DNA from: an uncultured Bacteroidota bacterium | Lineage (GTDB): Bacteria > Bacteroidota > Bacteroidia > NS11-12g > UBA9320 | Reading direction: 5' to 3' | Length of the DNA stretch: 64,000 bases | Assembly: GCA_937124965.1 (NCBI GenBank) | Contig: CAKZLB010000059.1 | Location: 62,001-126,000 of the forward strand | Part shown: one piece after another, positions 1-9,153 of the stretch | How positions within the stretch are numbered: position 1 is the first letter of the stretch | How the letters are laid out: every line of letters begins with the position of its first letter | Program-made: the position numbers and the translations under genes | The notes under the pieces: model-generated | Database searches by the model: none | Told to the model about the DNA's origin: nothing | Seen by the model: only the letters and a program-made list of their open reading frames with translations

Positions 1-688
1 AGCTCGTTCCGTCGGTGCTTGGGAAGTTTCGAGTCGTTTCATACTCGTCTAAATGGTTGATTGAGTAAGGTTTAACCTTTTTATTAGACTCCTCAAAACC
101 TATTTCATTTAACTCTGGAAATGGTGCAGTATGCTTTATAAAAGAATCAAACTTGAGGCTTTCAACTGGTGTTATGGAACTCAGCTCTACTTTTGAAAGC
201 CATTTATTTTTATAAGGTGTGTAAATCGTATACGGTAACCCGTCGTTCTTTAGCACCTCTGAGAAATCGCATATCACATGATCCTTAAACGATTTTGCTT
301 CAACACCGTTAGTTTTAAGGAAGTCTACTATTTCGTTGTCCCTCGCCAATCCATAAGGTTCGTAATCTTTATTAAAATAAACTTCGTTGACCGAGTAGTC
401 TTTGATAATTCCCTTCCATGCGTCAATAGGTTTATTGTGAAGCACAAGAAGTGAGCTGCCAAATGACTTTAATGAATCATTAAGAATTTGCAATTGTTCG
501 TGAATGAATGTAACACGTGCATCGTTTTTCGATAGTTCATGAAGAATGTCTATATCAAATATAAAAATAGGTAAAACTGGTTTACCTGTATTTAAGGCTG
601 CCGTTAAACCTACATTATCTTCTAGACGCAAATCTCGTCTAAACCAAAAAACATTAACATTGTCTTGGAGAGGGAGGTTACCATTCAT
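1..688 (-). CDS. Cryptochrome/photolyase family protein, partial (C-terminus off the left edge)
   Basis: Encodes about the first 229 residues of a cryptochrome/photolyase flavoprotein. The WFRRDLRLEDN signature lies at residues ~15-25 and begins the Rossmann-like antenna-cofactor domain. The reading frame stays open to base 1, so the FAD-binding C-terminal domain is not visible. In this family the protein either repairs pyrimidine dimers with blue light or acts as a light sensor; the visible half cannot tell these apart. The start at 688 is the first in-frame ATG before the signature. A 92-bp gap separates it from the downstream end of the fused E1 gene, which is on the same strand. Confidence 0.9.
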   Translation of the reverse strand, partial: MNGNLPLQDNVNVFWFRRDLRLEDNVGLTAALNTGKPVLPIFIFDIDILHELSKNDARVTFIHEQLQILNDSLKSFGSSLLVLHNKPIDAWKGIIKDYSVNEVYFNKDYEPYGLARDNEIVDFLKTNGVEAKSFKDHVICDFSEVLKNDGLPYTIYTPYKNKWLSKVELSSITPVESLKFDSFIKHTAPFPELNEIGFEESNKKVKPYSINHLDEYETTRNFPSTDGTS

Positions 689-780
689 ACCTGTAAGAAA
701 GGATTCTAGTTGATTTTTGTTTTAAAAAATCCTTAGAATTCCTATTTCACTTGTAAAACAAAGACGTTTTTTAAAGTCAC

Positions 781-3189
781 TTAAAGCATCGGAGGAAATT
801 GTCCGGGATCTGCTTCATTCATCATGCTGTATATTACAGAAAAAATGTCTTCGGCATTGGGCTTAGAAAAATAATCACCATCGGTACTGTATGCTGGTCT
901 GTGTGCTCGCGATGTAATAGTTTTTGGTTGACTGTCTAGTAACGTGTATCCATTTTGCTTTTCCAATACTTGTTGCAACATGTAAGCTGTGGCTCCGCCT
1001 GGAACATCTTCATCTAAGAATACTACTCTATTTGTTTTTTCAAGTGATTTAACAATGTCTTTATTTAAATCGAACGGGAGTAATGATTGCACATCAATTA
1101 ACTCAACAGAAATATTGTGATTTTTCAATAAGTTGATCGCATCTTGTGCAATGCGAACACACGACCCATAGGTTACCAAGGTAACATCTGTTCCTTCCTC
1201 AAGCACTTCTACTACTCCTAGTGGTAGTGTATAACTTCCTAAATTGTCAGGCTTCTTTTCTTTTAGTCTATATCCATTTAAGCATTCAACAACTATTGCT
1301 GGTTCATCAGCTTGCAACAACGTATTGTAGAATCCTGCAGCCTTTACCATGTTACGTGGAACTAATACGTGCATACCTCGAACTGCATTGATAATCATCG
1401 ACATAGGTGAACCACTGTGCCAAATTCCTTCTAGTCTATGTCCCCTAGTCCTTATAATTACAGGGTTTTTTTGCCCCCCTTTTGTTCTATATTGAAGTGT
1501 TGCAATATCATCACTCATGATCTGGATTGCGTAAATCAAATAATCTAAATACTGTATTTCTGCAATTGGTCGAAGACCGCGTAAGGATGCGCCCACTGCT
1601 TGCCCGATAATTGTATTTTCTCGAATGCCGGTATCCATAACACGAAGCAAGCCGTGCTTTTCTTGTAAACCTGCAAAGCCTTGATTTACATCACCAATGT
1701 GCCCAACATCTTCTCCAAAAGCCAAAACTTTTGGGTCACGAGACAAAGCCTCATCAAAACACTGTTGTAGGATTTCGAAGCCATTCAATACTTCACTATC
1801 ATCGCTATATGCCGGTGGTACTTCATTGACTTTTAGAGCATTCCATTGAGACTCACTGTATAAATGGCTACTGTAACGATCATAATTTGTTTCCTTATAG
1901 GTGTTATACCATGTTAACAAGGACTCCCTTGCTGAGCTTGTTAATCCAATTGTTTCACGGAGTACTTTTGAAGCTATAACTCCGAAATCTTTTCGAATTA
2001 CGTCCTTACTTCTTTCTAAATCAGAAACAACATTGGTCAATGATTGATGTGCTGTTTCAACTTGCATGTTTTTAAGAACTTGCAGTAACTCATTTTTCTC
2101 GTCATTAATTGGAGTTCGATATGCTTTCCAAGCTTCCTCTTTCGCTTCTTTTACAGAATTAATCGCTTCTTCCTCGATTACAGTCAATTCCTCTGAACTT
2201 GTGATGCTAGTCCGAATCATCCAGTCTTTCATTTGAGCAAGACAGTCGTACTCTCGTTCCCATTCCAACCGTTCCTTAGTCTTGTATCTCTCGTGTGAAC
2301 CTGAAGTTGAGTGGCCTTGTGGTTGAGTAACTTCTGTAACGTGAATTATAGCCGGAGAATGTGTTGTTCTGCACTTCTCAGCTGCCTTTGCGTATGTTTT
2401 TACCAACTCAGCATAATCCCAACCCTTAACGGTATAGATGTCATAACCTTTACCATCTCTATCGGTTTTGAAACCTTTAAGAATCGACGAGAGGTTTTCC
2501 TTTGTTGTTTGATACTTTGCAGGAACTGATATTCCATAAGCGTCGTCCCAAATAGATACTAACATTGGAATTTGCAAAACACCTGCAGCATTTATTGATT
2601 CCCAAAAAGGGCCCTCACTTGTGCTGGCGTTTCCTATTGTACCAAATGCAATTTCGTTTCCGTTAATTGAAAACTCCTGCAAATTGTGTAAATCTGTATT
2701 ATCGCGATATAGTTTTGAGGCCCACGCCAACCCAACTAATCGACTCATTTGGCCTGCAGTTGGACTTATATCGCTTGACGAATTAAAAGAGTCTGTTTGC
2801 GATTTCCAGCTTCCGTCTTCATTAAGAAGTCTAGTTCCAAAGTGCCCGTTCATGCTACGTCCTGCACTAGCTGGCTCTTGCTCAATATCAGTTATTGCGT
2901 ATAACTGTGCAAAAAACTCTCTAATAGAGCTCATTTCTTTAGCAAACATGAACGTTTGATCACGGTAATATCCAGATCTGAAATCACCCTTTTCAAATGC
3001 TTTAGCCATTGCAATCTGGGCAACCTCTTTTCCATCACCGAAGATTCCAAACTTAGCTTTACCCGTCAAAACCTCTTTTCGGCCTAATAAACTTGCTTGA
3101 CGACTTTCAAATGCAATCTTATAATCATTGATTATTTCTTGTTTAAATTCTTCTTTGCTTAAGTTTGCTTTGTCCGCCACTTGATTCAT
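781..3189 (-). CDS. Fused alpha/beta E1 component of a branched-chain 2-oxoacid dehydrogenase
   Basis: An 802-residue thiamine-diphosphate enzyme carrying both E1 halves in one chain. The alpha part comes first (about 1-400), with the TPP/Mg motif GNASTSEG and, further on, WDDAYGISVP. The beta part (about 460-802) contains FGEDVG, MDTGIRENTIIGQAVGASLRG and the RGHRLEGIWHSGSP segment. E1 decarboxylates branched 2-oxoacids from Val/Leu/Ile and passes the acyl group to lipoyl E2; in Bacteroidota this feeds iso-branched fatty acids. The usual GDG Asp of the TPP motif reads as Asn here (GN). Alpha/beta fusions of this length are common in Bacteroidota. The gene stands alone; no E2 or E3 gene is in the window. 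A promoter-like TACTTTTG lies about 70 bp upstream. Confidence 0.92.
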   Translation of the reverse strand: MNQVADKANLSKEEFKQEIINDYKIAFESRQASLLGRKEVLTGKAKFGIFGDGKEVAQIAMAKAFEKGDFRSGYYRDQTFMFAKEMSSIREFFAQLYAITDIEQEPASAGRSMNGHFGTRLLNEDGSWKSQTDSFNSSSDISPTAGQMSRLVGLAWASKLYRDNTDLHNLQEFSINGNEIAFGTIGNASTSEGPFWESINAAGVLQIPMLVSIWDDAYGISVPAKYQTTKENLSSILKGFKTDRDGKGYDIYTVKGWDYAELVKTYAKAAEKCRTTHSPAIIHVTEVTQPQGHSTSGSHERYKTKERLEWEREYDCLAQMKDWMIRTSITSSEELTVIEEEAINSVKEAKEEAWKAYRTPINDEKNELLQVLKNMQVETAHQSLTNVVSDLERSKDVIRKDFGVIASKVLRETIGLTSSARESLLTWYNTYKETNYDRYSSHLYSESQWNALKVNEVPPAYSDDSEVLNGFEILQQCFDEALSRDPKVLAFGEDVGHIGDVNQGFAGLQEKHGLLRVMDTGIRENTIIGQAVGASLRGLRPIAEIQYLDYLIYAIQIMSDDIATLQYRTKGGQKNPVIIRTRGHRLEGIWHSGSPMSMIINAVRGMHVLVPRNMVKAAGFYNTLLQADEPAIVVECLNGYRLKEKKPDNLGSYTLPLGVVEVLEEGTDVTLVTYGSCVRIAQDAINLLKNHNISVELIDVQSLLPFDLNKDIVKSLEKTNRVVFLDEDVPGGATAYMLQQVLEKQNGYTLLDSQPKTITSRAHRPAYSTDGDYFSKPNAEDIFSVIYSMMNEADPGQFPPML

Positions 3190-3257
3190 GTTTTTGTAGA
3201 ATTATTGCTATTGAAAAATGACTCGAAGTATGTAGACTTCTGGTCATTTGAGTGGTG

Positions 3258-3265
3258 CAAAAGTA
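3258..3265 (-). promoter_or_regulatory. -7 promoter box for the fused E1 gene
   Basis: TACTTTTG on the minus strand matches the Bacteroidota TAnnTTTG consensus. It would give a leader of about 60 nt before the ATG at 3189. A TTG trinucleotide lies about 23 bp upstream of the box, within the range of the -33 element. Confidence 0.5.
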
Positions 3266-3310
3266 TCTAATTTGTTGCAATTTATTAACCAATTGGCCTC
3301 ACGTGTGTTA

Positions 3311-3318
3311 TAGATTTG
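3311..3318 (+). promoter_or_regulatory. -7 promoter box 4 nt before the DCC-family start
   Basis: TAGATTTG ends 4 nt before ATG 3323. In this promoter class transcription starts a few bases after the G, so the mRNA would begin at or next to the start codon. Confidence 0.55.
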
Positions 3319-3322
3319 AGAT

Positions 3323-3754
3323 ATGAAAGATTCTGAATTCGATATTGGCGAGCTTCGTTCCACTAACATTGTATTCTTTGACGGTGTTTGTACTTTGTGC
3401 AACTCGTCGGTAGACTATCTCATTAGTAAAGATAAAAAGGCTGTTTTGCGATATGCTTCTTTACAGTCAAAAACTGCAGAAAACCTTCTAGAAAAGCACG
3501 ACATAAACCACGTCACTCCAGAAAGTATCGTGTTTTATGAGGCGGGTAACGTTTGGTTTAAGTCAGACGCAGTTTTCCGAATATGTAAACACCTTCCATT
3601 TCCTTTTGCCCTCTTAACTGTGTTTAAGATTATTCCACGATTTGTTCGTGATTATGCGTATGATTTAATTGCCAAAAATCGATATAAGTGGTTTGGTAAG
3701 CGTGACACATGCCGCCTTCCAAAGGATGATGAGCGAGAATTGTTTTATGACTAA
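3323..3754 (+). CDS. DCC-family (DUF393, YuxK-like) thiol-disulfide oxidoreductase
   Basis: A 143-residue soluble protein. It opens its fold with VFFDGVCTLCN, where Cys23 and Cys26 form the CxxC pair of the DUF393/DCC family. The conserved segments ALLTVFKIIP and NRYKWFGKRDTCRLP follow. Family members are thioredoxin-fold proteins presumed to act in thiol exchange; the substrate is unknown. There is no signal peptide. The last 4 bp overlap the stop of the convergent PspC gene. It has its own promoter box just before the start. Confidence 0.88.
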   Translation: MKDSEFDIGELRSTNIVFFDGVCTLCNSSVDYLISKDKKAVLRYASLQSKTAENLLEKHDINHVTPESIVFYEAGNVWFKSDAVFRICKHLPFPFALLTVFKIIPRFVRDYAYDLIAKNRYKWFGKRDTCRLPKDDERELFYD

Positions 3755-5904
3755 TCCATCTTTTTGACGGTTGCGGTAACAGACTTTTTAAACTTTGAAT
3801 GTTTGGTTCCTTTATATCTAAGCGATGAAGCACCACTAACATCTCCAGTTAAATCACCTGAAACAAACACTTTTGCTGTACTGCTGCCATCTAACTCCAG
3901 ATTACCATGATCTACTTCGAAGTTGTCTGCTATTAAGGTTGAGGCGCCATCACAGTCTGCTAACATCAAGTCCCCACTTCCAGAAATCGTTAGCCCCGAA
4001 GCACCATCCATATTTATCGTGATTTTACCTACATTAATATTTTTCATCCTTACTTTAGTTGCACCTTCTAAGTCGACTGACAACAGGGATTTTTCTCGAT
4101 TTTTTCCATCGATATCCGCTTCACAAGCTCCTGACATTTTTATACTTTCAAGATTCAGTATTTCAATAACAATCTCCTTGTTGTCAATAGGAATACCATC
4201 ATTTTGTTCCAATTTTAATGTTCCATTTTTTATTGAAAACTTGACCCAGTCCGTGTCTCCGTTATACGTTGGTATTTCAATATTCTGAGGTTTACCTTCA
4301 GTAATTTTTATCTTCAGAGCACCTTCAACTTCAATTCTTGAGAAATCACCATTTATCTTCTGCTTTGAAGTTGGTTTAACCTCTTCATCACAATCTAGAC
4401 AGTTTAAACCAGCGCTCGACATATAAAAACTGTGACCCGCCATTCTCGGGTCGTAGATGTTTTGAATATTGTCAATATCATGAATAACGTCAACAGTTGA
4501 CTCGTGAAAAATAACGGTTTTTCCAATAGGAATGCGCAACGTTATTTTGTGCTTCGGTGCATTAACTTTGCTTTTCTCCAAAACTTGAACCCTCTCATTG
4601 ATTATCAATGTGTTGCCCTTCAGCCTATATCCATCAGCAATTGCACGTGTCGATTGTTTGGCAAAATCTACAGACTTACCTCGTGACGACTTTTCTGATT
4701 GAATATTGACCGTTTCAGAAACACTTTGTACCACGTTTAAACGGATTCGTTCACTAACCTCAATTAGGTTATCAGAATACAGATCGTCCACACGTATAAT
4801 AATGGTATCACTAACGAGCTCAATTGGCGTTTTTTCTTTAATCGTTCCTTCGGCCTGAAACTGTTGTGCATTGTAGAAAAATCCAAGCACTGCAAGAATT
4901 ATTGCAATAAACCATGATGAAACTAAACCTTGCTTTACTGCTTTTGATGGCTTAGGAGCAGACAAGACTTCTGGCACTAACATCATTGCTATGAAAAGGA
5001 GGGGAATGGCAAAAATTAAATAAAATGCAATTTTAAATAACCATGATCCCGAACCAATTAGCAGTAAACCAAGCACTTGGCCATTAATATTTACATGATT
5101 ACCATAATTCAAAAAAGTTCCTTGAAAAACGAAACCGATGAGTGAAACTATTAATAATATCGTCACACCAACCAGGGCGGCTATGGCAAATAATTTAAAA
5201 AACACTCCAAAAAGTCGCTTTAAAAAATTAAGTATTCCATCAATGAAGCTTGCTACAGATTTCCTGTTCTCTGGAGTAGCTATTCTCTCATACGCAGCTT
5301 TTGCCTCACTGTGAATCGTGTTTTTTATATTTTCTATGTTGGGTGCTTCTCCCATCATTTCTAACTTTTCAGCTGCAGTCTTCGGTTCGGGTAAGATCGC
5401 CCATAAAATAATATAGAACCAAAAGCCAAAGCCAAAAACTGCAATCGATATAACCCACAACAATCTAAAAACAGTAGGGTCAAGGTCAAAATATCGTGCT
5501 AAACCAGAACACACCCCTCCAACATACTTGTTGTCAACATCGCGAAAAAGTCTCCTTGCTTTTCTTTTTTCTGACCTAGTTTGTTCACTTGTTGCCGACG
5601 TTTGTTGTTCAGACGTAGTTTCCTCCTTCGCTCCTTCATCTTCCGCTTCAAAATCAGAAGGGTAACCCATTGTTTGCGCAACCTCTTCAACATCTGAAGT
5701 ATTAACTGAAACTTTCGGCGGTTTGAGTTTTGCTGCGAGCATTTCACCTATACGCAATTCTATATCTGCGATTATTTCATCTCCATTTTCAGTTTGACTA
5801 AAATGAGTTGAAATGTTCTTGAGGTAATTGCGCAGCTCATCAAAAGCGTCTTCCTCAATTGAAATAGCGATACCGCCAATGTTAATGGTAATTATTTTAT
5901 TCAT
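3751..5904 (-). CDS. PspC-domain membrane protein with C-terminal GIN (DUF2807) adhesin-head domain
   Basis: A 717-residue protein in three parts. Residues 1-110 form a cytoplasmic region rich in acidic residues. A PspC domain at about 112-178 (RDVDNKYVGGVCSGLARYFDLD) carries its hydrophobic segment, and three or four further membrane segments lie between 220 and 350. A beta-rich C-terminal GIN/DUF2807 domain lies at about 520-700, with repeated short strands such as SIKNGTLKLEQNDG. PspC proteins act in envelope stress responses; the GIN domain is probably periplasmic. The gene starts 7 bp after the PadR gene stops, on the same strand, so the pair forms an operon, a pairing common in Bacteroidota. 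The exact role is unknown. Confidence 0.88.
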   Translation of the reverse strand: MNKIITINIGGIAISIEEDAFDELRNYLKNISTHFSQTENGDEIIADIELRIGEMLAAKLKPPKVSVNTSDVEEVAQTMGYPSDFEAEDEGAKEETTSEQQTSATSEQTRSEKRKARRLFRDVDNKYVGGVCSGLARYFDLDPTVFRLLWVISIAVFGFGFWFYIILWAILPEPKTAAEKLEMMGEAPNIENIKNTIHSEAKAAYERIATPENRKSVASFIDGILNFLKRLFGVFFKLFAIAALVGVTILLIVSLIGFVFQGTFLNYGNHVNINGQVLGLLLIGSGSWLFKIAFYLIFAIPLLFIAMMLVPEVLSAPKPSKAVKQGLVSSWFIAIILAVLGFFYNAQQFQAEGTIKEKTPIELVSDTIIIRVDDLYSDNLIEVSERIRLNVVQSVSETVNIQSEKSSRGKSVDFAKQSTRAIADGYRLKGNTLIINERVQVLEKSKVNAPKHKITLRIPIGKTVIFHESTVDVIHDIDNIQNIYDPRMAGHSFYMSSAGLNCLDCDEEVKPTSKQKINGDFSRIEVEGALKIKITEGKPQNIEIPTYNGDTDWVKFSIKNGTLKLEQNDGIPIDNKEIVIEILNLESIKMSGACEADIDGKNREKSLLSVDLEGATKVRMKNINVGKITINMDGASGLTISGSGDLMLADCDGASTLIADNFEVDHGNLELDGSSTAKVFVSGDLTGDVSGASSLRYKGTKHSKFKKSVTATVKKMD

Positions 5905-5911
5905 TATTCTG

Positions 5912-6238
5912 TTATAGGCTTGTTAATTGATTAACGGAATAGCTCAACACTTTCCATGTTTTATCAAGTTCTTCTAAAAAACTCTTCCCTTCTTGAGTTA
6001 TTGAATAATACTTACGAGGAGGCCCCTGATCAGACTCTTGCCAGTTGTATGTTAAAAATCCCGCGTTTTTTAGTCTTGTTAGCAACGGGTAAAGTGTACC
6101 TTCAACAATAAGTAGTTTTACCTCTTTGAGTTTTCCAATAATATCAGAAGCATAGATTTCTTCTTTGCTAATAATCGCTAGTATGCAGTATTCTAAAATA
6201 CCTTTACGCATTTGCGCTTGTATGTTTTCTAACTTCAT
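5912..6238 (-). CDS. PadR-family transcriptional regulator
   Basis: A 108-residue winged-helix repressor of the short PadR type. It has the characteristic GILEYCILAIISKEEIYASD opening helix, VEGTLYPLLTRLKNAGFL as recognition helix and wing, and DQGPPRKYYSITQEGK as the beta-wing signature. It lies first in an operon with the PspC-GIN gene, which it probably controls together with itself. A promoter and a pair of 7-bp direct repeats lie just upstream. Confidence 0.92.
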   Translation of the reverse strand: MKLENIQAQMRKGILEYCILAIISKEEIYASDIIGKLKEVKLLIVEGTLYPLLTRLKNAGFLTYNWQESDQGPPRKYYSITQEGKSFLEELDKTWKVLSYSVNQLTSL

Positions 6239-6261
6239 GAATCAACTATTAATTGGTAATG

Positions 6262-6269
6262 CAAATATA
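6262..6269 (-). promoter_or_regulatory. -7 promoter box of the padR-pspC operon
   Basis: TATATTTG on the minus strand. A TTG lies 21 bp upstream (around 6291), giving the -33/-7 layout of Bacteroidota promoters. The predicted leader is about 20 nt. Confidence 0.6.
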
Positions 6270-6282
6270 TGGGCTTTAAATG

Positions 6283-6306
6283 GTACTATGCAAAACAAAG
6301 TACTAT
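6283..6306. promoter_or_regulatory. Candidate PadR operator: two GTACTAT direct repeats
   Basis: GTACTAT occurs at 6283-6289 and 6300-6306, a period of 17 bp, flanking the presumed -33 element of the padR-pspC promoter. The position suits a repressor site. That PadR binds here is inference. Confidence 0.4.
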
Positions 6307-6340
6307 AAACAACGAAAAAACATCGACCAAACGCCAACAA

Positions 6341-7012
6341 TTAGTCAAAACACTCCATGAGCATAAGAATTCCTGATTGAAATGATATCTCAATCAAGCC
6401 AGTTTCGGAAGCTTCATTACTGCTACCCGTTCTAAGGGGAACGATTAAATCCTCGTCAGAAAGATTATATTTTAATCCAGATGTGGTAATACCCAAAACA
6501 TTGGTAATCGGTAACAAAGAGATCATTGCACCCGCTTCATAGAATTTACTAAACTTTTTTGGCCTTGATGGTAAGGCATAGGCTTTTGAATAGTCGTCTA
6601 AAATGCAAATTGGGTAGTCGACACTGTGTTTTGCTACAGTCAACAAGTTGTTGTAGCTATGATCTAATCGTTTACCCGTTGACCAAACCACGTTGATAGC
6701 CTTGTGGTCTGTAGACTTCAAATACTCAATACCCTTCTCCAAGTCAGTAGTTTCCTGGCTTTCATCAACTATCCATTCTATCGATTGTTCATCGTCAACA
6801 GTAAGTCTACTAACATTTAAGCTATCAAAATCACCAATAACCGCATCCACCTTGATACCTTTCATCAACACTCTATCAAGTGCACCGTCTAATACCAAAA
6901 CAAATGGGTTCCACTCCAGTAATTGATTCAACAATTCGTTACTGCAATCCTCACCGTTGGCAATTATTAAAGCTGGTTCTTGTTTGTCTTTTACAAAATG
7001 ATGTGAGGACAT
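6341..7012 (-). CDS. Thiamine pyrophosphokinase
   Basis: A 223-residue cytoplasmic enzyme that transfers pyrophosphate from ATP to thiamine, giving thiamine diphosphate. Visible motifs are ALIIANGE at the N-terminus, VLDGALDRVL, VDAVIGDFDSL (the Asp-rich ATP/Mg site) and TDLEKGIEYL. The C-terminal beta domain that binds thiamine follows (LLPITNVLGITTSGLKYNL). Length is normal for the family. Its product is the cofactor of the fused E1 enzyme encoded 3 kb away, although the two genes are not in one operon. Confidence 0.93.
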   Translation of the reverse strand: MSSHHFVKDKQEPALIIANGEDCSNELLNQLLEWNPFVLVLDGALDRVLMKGIKVDAVIGDFDSLNVSRLTVDDEQSIEWIVDESQETTDLEKGIEYLKSTDHKAINVVWSTGKRLDHSYNNLLTVAKHSVDYPICILDDYSKAYALPSRPKKFSKFYEAGAMISLLPITNVLGITTSGLKYNLSDEDLIVPLRTGSSNEASETGLIEISFQSGILMLMECFD

Positions 7013-7101
7013 AGTTTTACTAATCAGTTACAAGTTTATCTATTGAATACGCTTAATTTGTTATCCTGTTAGATGTTGCACAAAATTAATCGAATCGTAT
7101 A

Positions 7102-9153
7102 ATGCGCAAAAAAATCCTATTCACCCTAATTGTTATTGTTGGTCTCGTGGCCTGTCGAAGAGATCAAAAGCGCTGGGATACTGAAATATCAGCACCTTTA
7201 TTCTCTGCTGAGTTAGGTTTTGATGACTTAATCGACGACTCACTGCTTTTTACTGCTTCAGATAAAAGCTATGATTTAGCATACAACTACGAATACGCCA
7301 TTGATAGTGTTGGTAGCTATTTAGATGTTCCAGATACTGTTGAGAATGTAAAAATAACATTAGACAAACTGGTCTTGGCTAACAGAACGATTGTTGATAC
7401 TTTTACATTACGTGAAATGGATCCAACCACCGGACTATTTGACGGTTTAACCTTACCCTTTGATGCACAGAAAATAGAAAACCCTCAGGGTGAACAAATT
7501 ATTGATGTAAGCGAAGAATTTTTTCAAACTGCAAAATTCAACAAAGGGTTTTTAGACATTACAATTTTTAACGACCTTCCTGTGTATGTCGATAAAATCA
7601 TTTTTAAATTAGCCAATAAGGAAGGTGGTGATGTTGTAGCTCAAGATACGTTTCTTGACATCGCACCTAATTCATCAGCGTCAAAATCAATTGATCTGTC
7701 AGGTAAAGTTGTTGATGGTGTTTTGGTGGGAAACATCTTACTCGTTGAAACGAGAGCAAGCGACGGTCCTGTATTGATAGATGCAGACAAAGGAGTCAGA
7801 CTTGAACTTTCAGTAAGAGACTTGGAGCCAGAGTATGCTACCGCAGTTTTTCCAGCTCAAACACTAGTAGAAGACAAACAAGAAGTAGTTTACAACTTTG
7901 GCGGTCCTCAGATTACCGAAATAAAAGCTCGGTCTGGCTGGGTTAAAATGAAAATATCTAGCACCATTCAAGAAGAAATAATCATTGATTACTCATTTCC
8001 CAATAGTGGTGAGGGTGGAGACTTTAACAAACCTTTTAACAAGCAATATCGAGTTCCACCAGCAGAACCAGGTACCGTTCAGGTCATAGAAGGTGAATTT
8101 CCTTTAGATGGTTATGTAATGCAATATAAAGGGAAGGACCCAAATGAAGCACCCTTTTTCAACACGGTTTATAGCGAACTAACCGCTAGAACAGTTTACT
8201 CAGGAAAAGTAAGAGATTTATCCTTAGACGATTTCGTAGAAATTGATTTTGGTTTAGTTGATGTAAAACCAGAATACGCTTTTGGTGATTTTGGTTTAAA
8301 AGAGTTTGAAATAAATGAGATTACTGAAATTCCAATTTTTAAAAATGTTTCTGGTACAGTTGACTTAGAAGATGTTTCAATGGCTCTTTATTTAGAAAAT
8401 GCGTTTGGAATTGAGGCTCTGACTACTATTAACTCAATTACGGCATCAAATACAAACAACAACACCTCTGTTAGTCTAACACAACCGTTAGTAATTGGTA
8501 AAGATGTTTTACTTAGCAGAGCTACAAACCCTCCTTTATTTCCGAAAACACAAGTATTTATATTCGACAAAAACACTTCTAACATTAAGGAGTTTACAGA
8601 AGTCTTGCCTGACAAGATTGAGACAAATATAAAAATTGTCAGTAGACCAAATGGTAGTAATGGATACACAGATTTCGTTAAAGATGAGAGTTATTTAAAA
8701 GCGCGTTTGCGTGTCGACATGCCTGTTCAATTCGCAACAGACAACCTTACTCTTGTTCAGAAAAGGCCGTTTAACTTACTCGATGTTGAAAACTCCGATC
8801 GCATTAAAAGTGGTACATTCACACTTCATGTTGAAAACGATTTTCCTATTGATGTCTCATTTATTATTGAATTTCTGTCTGACACTGATGAAGTCCTTGC
8901 TACATTGTTTAATTCTGGTGAAAAAATAGAAGCCGCTCAGGTTAATACGTCCACAGGCAAAACCGATGGTTCTGTTAAATCTAGTTTAAAAGCGGAGGTG
9001 TCAGAACAAACCATGGACTTGATTAAAGATTCTAGGAAAGTTCGTATTACGGCGGTATTTGACACTCCAAACGGAAACAGAAACACTATGTTTAGCGATT
9101 ATAAACTGAAAACACAATTAACTGCAGATTTTATCTATGAACAAGCTTTTTAG
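7102..9153 (+). CDS. Large secreted lipoprotein of unknown function
   Basis: A 683-residue protein with a lipoprotein signal (IVGLVAC, lipidated Cys18). The rest is hydrophilic and beta-rich, with no domain I recognise; several strands resemble the immunoglobulin-like modules of Bacteroidota surface lipoproteins. The last 17 bp overlap the next gene, an outer-membrane barrel candidate, so the two are translationally linked and probably work together at the outer membrane. Confidence 0.8.
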   Translation: MRKKILFTLIVIVGLVACRRDQKRWDTEISAPLFSAELGFDDLIDDSLLFTASDKSYDLAYNYEYAIDSVGSYLDVPDTVENVKITLDKLVLANRTIVDTFTLREMDPTTGLFDGLTLPFDAQKIENPQGEQIIDVSEEFFQTAKFNKGFLDITIFNDLPVYVDKIIFKLANKEGGDVVAQDTFLDIAPNSSASKSIDLSGKVVDGVLVGNILLVETRASDGPVLIDADKGVRLELSVRDLEPEYATAVFPAQTLVEDKQEVVYNFGGPQITEIKARSGWVKMKISSTIQEEIIIDYSFPNSGEGGDFNKPFNKQYRVPPAEPGTVQVIEGEFPLDGYVMQYKGKDPNEAPFFNTVYSELTARTVYSGKVRDLSLDDFVEIDFGLVDVKPEYAFGDFGLKEFEINEITEIPIFKNVSGTVDLEDVSMALYLENAFGIEALTTINSITASNTNNNTSVSLTQPLVIGKDVLLSRATNPPLFPKTQVFIFDKNTSNIKEFTEVLPDKIETNIKIVSRPNGSNGYTDFVKDESYLKARLRVDMPVQFATDNLTLVQKRPFNLLDVENSDRIKSGTFTLHVENDFPIDVSFIIEFLSDTDEVLATLFNSGEKIEAAQVNTSTGKTDGSVKSSLKAEVSEQTMDLIKDSRKVRITAVFDTPNGNRNTMFSDYKLKTQLTADFIYEQAF

